A stretch of 22,222 nucleotides of DNA from Saccoglossus kowalevskii (taxonomy: Eukaryota; Hemichordata; Enteropneusta; Harrimaniidae), in NCBI RefSeq assembly GCF_000003605.2, contig NW_003109095.1, forward strand, positions 232,924-255,145. Direction: 5' to 3'. A program made the position numbers and the translations under genes. The notes beneath the pieces are model-generated. The model saw only the letters and a list, made by a program, of their open reading frames with translations. It was not told where the DNA came from and did not search any database. How positions within the stretch are numbered: the stretch's first letter is position 1; every line of letters starts with the position of its first letter. Of this stretch, positions 20,426 to 22,222 are shown in pieces.

Positions 20426-21345
20426 TATATATAATATATATATGTAGTATATATAGTACCCCCCAATTTCTAATGGTCAATCCCTCAGGGGAGTACCATT
20501 AGCAACAATGCAGAAGGGGATGGTAGGAAAACTGCAAATATTTTTTTTTATAGGCTTTGTATTAAGGATTGAGCTAATTTTTTTTTCACGATGATGTTAC
20601 AAGAAAACATTTTATTATTCCTATATCAAATGTGTGTTTGATTTTTTTTTCCTTCCGATTTTTTTTTAATGAAATTTGCCATCGAATCCCACACCCCGAA
20701 TTTCTTAGTCTACCTTTTGAGTATAAAATCTCATATGTTGATATCGTCAACTTGAAGTTCAAGTGTGACGTACCTCACAACGGAATGTCAACTGCCGGTG
20801 TTACAAAGCACAGTCCCTATAGAGGGACTGTGTACAAAGTAAACTAAAAAAAAACAAAAACTAAAACGAACAAATACTCAGCAATCATTGCGGCCACATG
20901 CGTAATTTAGAAGTACTGTCGCGGCTGGGGTAACCACTATTGTGTTGAAGTGATATTCGTGTCAACAACGACTAGCAACTTTCCCTGGAACTTTTCACCC
21001 GTGTTTCTGACTGAGGTTGAGCGAAGTTCCGCGCGAAAAAAAAAATCTAAACTTATACGACGACTTTCTCAATAATGGTTTCCCACTTTGCAAACCGATT
21101 GCGACTGGTTCCAGGAGTCGCCAAATAATTTCAGACGTTCGCTAACAGTGGAGCACACGCTTAGTAGTATTTATAGTTTATGGCTAAACCAAACTCGTCG
21201 AATCAGTGTTGACAGGGCCCCCACTGACTCGCATTCACGTACCTTCGCACCCAGCAAGAATTTCACGTCTCAGCGGATGGTACCCCAATGCCGTGATTGC
21301 TCTGGAATGGGTATCCTTAATCGTGTACTGCTTTTCCATAGCCAT
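305..21345 (-). CDS. WD40-repeat protein, N-terminal part, seven exons, 3' end outside window
   Basis: Joined minus-strand exons: 21345-21243, 13363-13273, 4401-4314, 3215-3119, 2072-1958, 976-905, 373-305. They give 635 nt (211 codons plus 2 nt) with no stop. Every junction keeps frame (exon-end phases 1, 2, 0, 1, 2, 2, 2) and has GT donors and AG acceptors. WD40-like units seen: 1, residues 13-42 (from HSRAITALGYHP, ending IKTWE); 2, about 55-83 (HQGWVTDFLYW, then SNDGSIIAW); 3, about 95-124 (LGAPVYTIS, then VYEL); 4, about 147-174 (HTDIIRCVLC, then SAGYDG); 5 begins at 194 (HDAGITCLIL) and is cut by the window edge. WD40 units fold into a beta-propeller used as a protein-binding scaffold; that role is family knowledge, and the partner is unknown. 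There is no signal peptide or membrane segment, so a cytosolic protein is likely. I do not recognise an orthologue. The repeats lack the classical GH pair and end in WE, AW or YE rather than WD. Confidence 0.9.
374..904 (-). other. Intron 6 (531 bp)
   Basis: Bounded by the exon 6 donor (gtaatt) and the exon 7 acceptor (gatag). It contains the 19-bp minisatellite at 668-756. The rest is AT-rich with no visible feature. Confidence 0.85.
668..756. repeat. Minisatellite, about 19-bp unit
   Basis: About 4.6 tandem copies of a unit close to CCAGAATAGTCCAAAATAT, with A/G variation at one position and a 'cagg' variant in one copy. Period and unit were read by eye. Confidence 0.9.
905..976 (-). CDS. 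WD40 gene, coding exon 6 (residues 165-188)
   Basis: The acceptor is tttctctgtgtacag. The donor is gtaatt, somewhat weaker than the others. After completing Gly165 the exon encodes YDGKIMCLDS, which closes WD repeat 4. A loop, VSNPSRRELLPVF, follows. The final TG is completed by the C of exon 7 to Cys189. The 72-bp length and both phases fit their neighbours. Confidence 0.9.
1080..1252. mobile_element. MITE-like element, family A copy 1
   Basis: Imperfect terminal inverted repeats (left ATGTAAAATCTGTATTAGAA; right ending cagatttttcag) lie between TA dinucleotides at 1078-1079 and 1253-1254. This pattern is typical of Tc1/mariner-type non-autonomous elements. It is about 88-90% alike by eye to 3572-3751, in the same orientation, but lacks an 8-bp piece after 'gagcat'. 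No coding capacity. The family name is unknown to me. Confidence 0.75.
1340..1410. repeat. Dispersed repeat fragment shared with 13173-13250
   Basis: The core 'tatatgagacccatgt' followed by '..catccc/act..' matches 13197-13245. A related inverted piece lies at about 11896-11925. These are probably fragments of one old dispersed repeat with no visible ends. Confidence 0.5.
1958..2072 (-). CDS. WD40 gene, coding exon 5 (residues 127-164)
   Basis: The acceptor is ctttacag and the donor gtgagta. The exon encodes KESGHVIDLK, then an acidic linker (SAIECEETQ), then HTDIIRCVLCNESRIYSA, the first half of WD repeat 4 (His start, two beta strands). It ends with GG, completed to Gly165 by the A that starts exon 6. 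At 115 bp it is the longest exon found. The AT-rich degenerate 'attaatattca' repeats begin about 25 bp upstream of its acceptor. Confidence 0.92.
2073..3118 (-). other. Intron 4 (1,046 bp)
   Basis: It contains the AT-rich degenerate repeats at 2096-2232 and a 13-base G run at 2815-2827. The 109-codon plus frame (2590-2919) and the minus frame (2798-3001) cross the homopolymer, have no domain features, and lie wholly inside this intron. Confidence 0.85.
2096..2232. repeat. Degenerate 'caagctcattaatattca' repeats
   Basis: Two near-perfect adjacent 18-bp units (about 2197-2232) are preceded by looser copies ('cactcattaatattcatg', 'gcaagctgattaatattcat'). The array lies just upstream of the exon 5 acceptor within intron 4. 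Confidence 0.65.
3119..3215 (-). CDS. WD40 gene, coding exon 4 (residues 95-126)
   Basis: The acceptor is ttttttgcttacag and the donor gtaagt. In phase 0 the exon encodes LGAPVYTISMNYKRHQLVCG and then FNASLKVYELDE. This is WD repeat 3, with strand pattern 'a-V-t-i-s ... qLVcGf-n-slkVYe', ending in Tyr-Glu where classical repeats have Trp-Asp. The last A joins AT of exon 5 to make Asn127. The intron to exon 3 is 1,098 bp and holds a family A element. Confidence 0.92.
3216..4313 (-). other. Intron 3 (1,098 bp)
   Basis: Bounded by gtacgt and cttacag. It contains the family A element at 3572-3751. The rest is AT-rich with no other feature I can support. Confidence 0.85.
3572..3751. mobile_element. 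MITE-like element, family A copy 2 (180 bp)
   Basis: The ends are CTGTAAAATCTGTATTAGAA and its near-complement TTCTAATACAGATTTTACGG, flanked by TA at 3570-3571 and 3752-3753. Inside are four copies of a short motif close to GCGGCTTCTATTAGA (about 3595, 3632, 3709, 3727). This copy looks more intact than copy 1. The plus-strand frame at 3610-3807 is a translation of the element, not a gene. Confidence 0.8.
4314..4401 (-). CDS. WD40 gene, coding exon 3 (residues 65-94)
   Basis: The acceptor is tttttgttttcag and the donor gtacgt. The first G completes Trp65. The exon then encodes TEPKLLFSSSNDGSIIAW (residues 66-83), a clear second WD strand with the Asn-Asp-Gly turn and a Trp end. The linker ASGGGVHDKME follows. 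It ends in phase 0. The upstream pyrimidine-rich tract on the minus strand is the run of A and G on the plus strand at about 4403-4423. A plus-strand frame at 4282-4527 overlaps this exon and is its antisense shadow. Confidence 0.92.
4527..4906. mobile_element. Inverted-end element built of short 'CGTACAACGTAA'-like units
   Basis: The left end reads aggggtggcaagggtta and the right end complements to aggggtagctggtaccgt, giving an imperfect terminal inverted repeat. The interior holds about ten loose units such as ttcgtacaacgtaa, gacgtacaacgtaatc, cactgtaaactgtaaaaa and ccatgtaaattgtaaaaa. ATTGTA occurs next to both ends (4519-4525 region and about 4908-4914) and may be part of a target duplication. 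The ends suggest a hAT-like non-autonomous element, but this is uncertain. Confidence 0.5.
4927..5114. mobile_element. Inverted-repeat element, family C copy 1
   Basis: It starts ttaattattcacggggtttt and carries the complementary ttaaaacccagtgaat at about 5040-5056. It is followed by a tail ending attttacagta. The same start and core recur at 5996, 17318, 17784 and 19160. Exact ends are uncertain. Confidence 0.6.
5369..5472. repeat. Inverted repeat with AT-rich loop
   Basis: The arms aaacttaggattagtaaa (5369-5387) and tttactaaccctaagctt (about 5454-5471) are near-complements around an AT-rich middle. Possibly a small hairpin element; no target duplication is evident. Confidence 0.6.
5575..5890. 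repeat. Diverged repeated block E, copy 1
   Basis: It shares a colinear set of blocks with 7660-7985: gttgataaaacaaac plus a short CA run, agcaataatacaatt, ttgtccaaattctgaatata, ctgaataattt, and a final 'aacaggattcatgctatactgccctc'-like stretch ending tagttgagaatgac. Same orientation. The frames on both strands here (5572-5824) are chance. Confidence 0.65.
5996..6556. mobile_element. Family C element, possibly split by a SINE-like insert
   Basis: The left half, ttaattattcactgggtttt, starts at 5996. A right half with tttaaaacccagtaaata lies at about 6527-6544. The two are about 500 bp apart instead of about 100 bp, and the SINE-like sequence at 6051 lies between them. A single interrupted copy is inferred; two unrelated fragments is the alternative. 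Confidence 0.4.
6051..6230 (+). mobile_element. Possible tRNA-derived SINE head
   Basis: A box A-like stretch (gtgtagtggttattag, 6061-6076) is followed about 25 bp later by a box B-like stretch (agttcaaccc, 6102-6111), then aaccctgg. The spacing resembles a tRNA-type RNA polymerase III promoter, as in SINEs. The unrelated body runs to about 6230 with no clear A-rich tail. It does not fold into a complete tRNA, so it is not called a tRNA gene. Confidence 0.4.
7660..7985. repeat. Diverged repeated block E, copy 2
   Basis: Colinear with 5575-5890, about 2.1 kb away in the same orientation, but with small insertions (for example the segment around 7850-7920). It ends in attctgccctatatatatag and gttgagaaagacagg. 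The two copies are clearly related but old. Confidence 0.65.
9391..9535. mobile_element. Long hairpin (MITE-like) element
   Basis: The left arm starts ttaataataacaggttat and contains atactgcaaagtat and acagacagta. The right arm carries the complements tactgtctgcatactttgca and ends ataaccttattatta. Arms are about 50-60 bp around a GC-richer centre of about 45 bp (cgaccgacaagcagtggagg). No protein-coding capacity; the target duplication is unclear. Confidence 0.7.
11565..11752. mobile_element. Family B element, copy 1, right end lost
   Basis: It begins after TA (11563-11564) with CTGTAAAATACTTTATTTTC. It follows the same internal order as 17396-17603 (tgattcagtgaaaataaaat, then tttttcctatatttta, then aaaaagtcttttcagc) until about 11752, where the right terminal repeat is missing. 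Confidence 0.7.
12501..12658. repeat. Inverted repeat with 'acatgttggtctca' arms
   Basis: The arms acatgttggtctca (12501-12514) and tgagaccaaaacatg (12643-12657) are imperfect complements. Inner pieces (gattacgccctcaaa; aattgagggctacgagc) also pair partly. The GC content of the left part is higher than its surroundings. Probably a small hairpin element. Confidence 0.5.
13173..13250. repeat. Dispersed repeat fragment shared with 1340-1410
   Basis: It carries agtcaaaatcgccatcttt, then ttatatgagacccatgt and an 'aacatcc' end like the copy in intron 5. It lies just beside the exon 2 donor (13272) within intron 2. Confidence 0.5.
13273..13363 (-). CDS. WD40 gene, coding exon 2 (residues 35-64)
   Basis: The acceptor is a T-rich tract ending ttttgtag. 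The donor is gtgagt. Starting in phase 1, the exon reads D-GFIKTWEAE, which closes WD repeat 1. It continues with HEHQGWVTDFLY, which opens repeat 2. The final TG is completed to Trp (TGG) by the G that starts exon 3. Both flanking introns are very long (7,879 and 8,871 bp), so this 91-bp exon sits alone in 16.7 kb of repeat-rich DNA. The joined protein is continuous in sense with exons 1 and 3, which makes chance very unlikely. Confidence 0.92.
13965..14520. mobile_element. Dispersed repeat D, copy 1, interrupted by family B
   Basis: The 5' part (acaagtcattgtctatgac) matches 17912-17931 of copy 3. It is interrupted at TA by the family B element 14028-14242 and resumes with tatgtccatgtcctagtttt. 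The 3' part carries caatatggctctaaaaaca and gccatcagtcagc, shared with copies 2 and 3. Outer ends are uncertain. Confidence 0.5.
14028..14242. mobile_element. Family B element, copy 2 (215 bp), nested in repeat D
   Basis: TA at 14026-14027 and 14243-14244 flank CTGTGGAATACTTTATTTTC and its near-complement ending agtattttacag. The interior carries repeated 'ttttcgctg / cagcgaaaa' pieces. In inverted orientation it matches 17396-17603. No coding capacity; TA duplication suggests Tc1/mariner-type mobilisation. Confidence 0.8.
14717..14835. repeat. Dispersed repeat D, copy 2 (3' part)
   Basis: Shares gaattagcaatatggctcc, aaaacagcatttg, an A run, ggccactagtcagccattt and atgacccattatg with copy 1 at about 14412-14515. 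Confidence 0.6.
14893..15310. mobile_element. TTAA-flanked element (418 bp)
   Basis: It starts AGGGCCAGG after TTAA (14889-14892) and ends TTGGGCCT before TTAA (15311-15314), so both the ends and the four-base flanks mirror each other. TTAA duplication is the hallmark of piggyBac-type transposition. The right end contains a stem (ccaattcacacttgccc / agggcaagtgaattgg, 15272-15306) and a ggctatgc...gcatagcc pair (15230-15266). GC is higher than the surroundings. No open frame worth calling. Confidence 0.55.
15991..16003. promoter_or_regulatory. DR1-type nuclear receptor motif
   Basis: AGGTCAAAGGTCA is an exact direct repeat of AGGTCA with a one-base spacer, the DR1 consensus bound by HNF4/RXR-class receptors. 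Function is inferred only from sequence; it lies in intron 1 about 5.2 kb downstream of the start codon. Confidence 0.45.
16552..16615. repeat. Short inverted repeat with TATAACGGG ends
   Basis: ttataacggg at the left and cccgttata at the right bracket about 45 bp containing agattttc / gaaaatc pieces. Possibly a remnant MITE; too short to classify. Confidence 0.45.
16716..16729. promoter_or_regulatory. DR1-type motif (inverted)
   Basis: TGACCTATGACCCC complements to GGGGTCATAGGTCA, a DR1 with one G-for-A change in the first half-site. Confidence 0.35.
16780..16793. promoter_or_regulatory. DR1-type motif (inverted)
   Basis: TGACCTTTGACCCC complements to GGGGTCAAAGGTCA, a common strong DR1 variant. 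It lies 64 bp from the site at 16716 in the same orientation. Confidence 0.4.
17318..17690. mobile_element. Family C element, copy 3, split by a family B insertion
   Basis: The left part, from attaattattcactgagttt through ttaaaacccagtgaa, runs to the TA at 17394. The family B element (17396-17603) follows. The C sequence resumes at 17606 with tgtaaaatttagca and later aaacttaaacccactgaa. Joining the two sides across TA gives 'cccagtgaatatg', as in the uninterrupted copy at about 5048-5060. Confidence 0.6.
17396..17603. mobile_element. Family B element, copy 3 (208 bp), nested in family C
   Basis: TA at 17394-17395 and 17604-17605 flank CTGTAGAATACTTTATTTTC and its near-complement ending aagtattccatag. 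The interior is the inverted equivalent of 14028-14242, including the aacgcccaaaaagccttttc segment. Confidence 0.8.
17784..17893. mobile_element. Family C element, copy 4
   Basis: Starts ttaattattcactgggtttt and carries a partly complementary aagccagtgaatctaaaacc near 17840. Ends are degenerate. It lies about 100 bp beyond copy 3. Confidence 0.5.
17905..18110. repeat. Dispersed repeat D, copy 3
   Basis: Carries acaagtccctgtcaatgac at the left and gatatggctctgtggaac, gatggccaccagtcagccat and tttcatgatgacaaatat at the right. It is uninterrupted where copy 1 has the family B insert. The 63-codon frame here is a repeat translation. Confidence 0.55.
18275..18429. repeat. Tandem repeat, 43-44 bp unit, three and a half copies
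   Basis: Units start at 18275, 18319 and 18362, each with the pattern 'ggcacagtc..tacaNcgcatattg' followed by gaaattttatttttaaa. A partial fourth unit (tgctcaaccatcacacactg) starts at 18405. Confidence 0.85.
19139..19300. mobile_element. Family C-like inverted repeat, degenerate
   Basis: The left arm has aatttcactatttagacc and attcactgagttta; the right arm has ttagtgaaaatagtgaaat and aaacccagcaaataattaat. The arms are partial complements. It is related to family C by the 'cactgagttt / aaacccag' ends. Confidence 0.5.
20376..20457. repeat. TA microsatellite
   Basis: Nearly continuous (TA)n with a few interruptions (cattg, gtag). The 61-codon minus frame across it (Ile/Tyr repeats) is an artefact of the repeat. 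Confidence 0.95.
20809..20832. repeat. Perfect 10-bp stem hairpin
   Basis: cacagtccct and agggactgtg flank the four-base loop atag. It is within intron 1, on the edge of the CpG-richer promoter region. It may be the tip of a degraded hairpin element; there is no T run after it. Confidence 0.6.
21243..21345 (-). CDS. WD40 gene, coding exon 1 (start codon, residues 1-34)
   Basis: The start ATG is at 21345-21343 in a good context (GCCAAGATGG). An in-frame TAG lies 12 codons upstream at 21384-21382, which argues against a longer N-terminus. A second in-frame ATG is codon 3. The exon encodes HSRAITALGYHPLRREIL followed by AGCE, the first half of WD repeat 1. It ends in phase 1 at a strong donor (GAAG, then gtacgt). 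The next exon supplies AT to make Asp, completing the common 'ED-G' turn between WD strands. Open frames on the opposite strand here (21088-21354 and 21206-21412) are shadows. Confidence 0.92.
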
Positions 21346-21350
21346 CTTGG
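21340..21350 (-). promoter_or_regulatory. YY1-like motif overlapping the start codon
   Basis: The minus strand reads CCAAGATGGCT, matching the YY1 core AAGATGGC with the ATG being the start codon itself. This arrangement is known at many animal start codons and just downstream of start sites. Confidence 0.5.
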
Positions 21351-21428
21351 CTGATTCTTGTGGCACAGACCGTCTATGTGACTATTTCCTCTACTGTTTG
21401 ACGCTCGACTGAGCTCAACGAGTTCACG

Positions 21429-21446
21429 CTTCCGCCATCTTGCCCT
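21429..21446 (-). promoter_or_regulatory. YY1-like motif with adjacent ETS-like core
   Basis: The minus strand reads GGGCAAGATGGCGGAAGC. CAAGATGGCGG is close to the full YY1 consensus and GCGGAAG resembles an ETS core. An ATG here opens only Met-Ala-Glu-Ala then a stop, so it could be a four-codon upstream frame if transcribed. Confidence 0.5.
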
Positions 21447-21540
21447 TGGTCACTATGGAGATTTGTAACCCGACGCGCACCAATTTAGGAATGGGACGTT
21501 GTTGGGGGCGCTATACGTCTTGGACGGTGTCCTGATTATT

Positions 21541-22222
21541 TGGAGGAAACGTCACAAAATTAAATTCAACATTTAGAATACATTATAACGTTTTAATTAG
21601 TATTAATTAGTCTTAATTAACCTTATGACTGACTTTTCGCGTGTGCGTGTTTGTCCGTAAACAATATTCCAAACCTCACATTTCTGAATATGGTGTCACC
21701 GATTCAAAATTAATATTATGAGTAAAAATCAGTTGTATCAAATAAATAAATCCAAATATATTGATATAGTTTGGTTATATATTGAATAAATAAATTTACA
21801 ACTTGGATCCGTGTAAAACTGTGTTTTTAATTTCATGTTTCCTTCACACTGACTCTAGTTTACAAGTCACGGTATTTATTTATTTGTCTGTTTATCTACT
21901 TATTTACACACCGTGACACTGGAACTGTTACTACAACATTTGACACACCGTGTTAAGGTAGAGATGCAGGTTGGGAGACTATATTTCTAATTGCCTCTAA
22001 TTACTGTAATTACATGAGTAAAATATACTTTTTACCAATCAAGTTATATATCATTCGAAAGAGTTTTATTTAAACTTTTGAGTTTTATGGTTTACAATAA
22101 TGTACTATGATACCATATTAAGTGGTGTTGATTTTGGGTTAAAATCATGCATTTTAGTGAAAGTGCACTTAAAACTATTTAACTTTTGAATGCATACCCT
22201 GATTTTAATTTAAGAACACTTA
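21541..22222. other. AT-rich upstream flank, no gene seen
   Basis: It holds loose TTAATTAGT repeats (about 21593-21625) and an ATTT-rich run (about 21870-21905). I see no exon pattern for a divergent gene on the plus strand. Confidence 0.6.

Larger units (their letters stand above)
13364..21242 (-). other. Intron 1 (7,879 bp), repeat-rich
   Basis: It holds repeat D copies, family B copies at 14028 and 17396, family C copies, the TTAA-flanked element 14893-15310, three DR1-type sites (15991-16793), the 18275-18429 tandem repeat, an 11-base G run at 19108-19118 and the TA microsatellite at 20376-20457. The stretches 15320-15980, 16800-17310, 18430-19130 and 19300-20370 show no classifiable feature. 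Confidence 0.8.
20880..21540 (-). promoter_or_regulatory. CpG-richer promoter and 5' UTR region of the WD40 gene
   Basis: Compared with the rest of the window this stretch is rich in CG dinucleotides (for example tgtcgcggctg, ttccgcgcgaaa, cgacgcgcac). It surrounds the start codon at 21345. A CCAAT lies at 21480-21484. No TATA box is placed convincingly. The transcription start cannot be fixed from sequence; it should lie upstream of the in-frame stop at 21384. Confidence 0.6.

Noticed and set aside
20295-20480. 61-codon minus-strand frame
   Set aside because: Mostly a translation of the TA microsatellite (Ile-Tyr runs).
21088-21412. Two overlapping plus-strand frames of 88 and 68 codons
   Set aside because: They run antisense to coding exon 1 and its 5' UTR. 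Exon 1 on the minus strand fits a WD40 repeat, a splice donor and the downstream phases.

Overview
This window is eukaryotic, AT-rich, intron-bearing DNA. It most resembles the genome of a marine invertebrate animal. Exons are short (69-115 bp), have clean GT-AG borders, and are separated by introns of 0.5-8.9 kb packed with several families of small inverted-repeat elements. There is no bacterial-type gene organisation. I cannot fix the species; a mollusc or other lophotrochozoan is a guess from AT content and repeat style.

The main content is one split gene on the minus strand that fills almost the whole window. No single exon is longer than 115 bp, so it cannot be seen as a long open reading frame. 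I found seven coding exons whose splice phases all fit: 21345-21243 (start codon), 13363-13273, 4401-4314, 3215-3119, 2072-1958, 976-905 and 373-305. Joined, they give 635 nt, or 211 codons plus 2 nt, of the N-terminal part of a WD40-repeat (beta-propeller) protein. The last exon here ends in a splice donor, so the rest of the gene lies to the left of base 1. I do not recognise a named orthologue.

Right end (about 20880-21540): a CpG-richer stretch around the start codon, which is the likely promoter and 5' UTR. It holds two YY1-like AAGATGGC motifs, one overlapping the start codon. From 21540 to 22222 the sequence is AT-rich and I see no gene.

Intron 1 (13364-21242) and intron 2 (4402-13272) make up 16.7 kb. 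They carry TA-flanked MITE-like elements (family B), a second inverted-repeat family (C), a longer dispersed repeat (D), a diverged repeated block (E), one TTAA-flanked element, several hairpin elements, a possible tRNA-derived SINE, a three-unit tandem repeat, a TA microsatellite, and three DR1-type nuclear-receptor half-site pairs within 800 bp. Family B is seen inserted inside a C copy and inside a D copy, which gives a relative order of insertion. Introns 3-6 are short. Introns 3 and 5 each hold one copy of another TA-flanked element (family A).

There is no CRISPR array, operon, rRNA gene or convincing tRNA gene. Apart from the WD40 exons, the open reading frames of 60-174 codons are AT-rich chance frames, repeat translations or antisense shadows.
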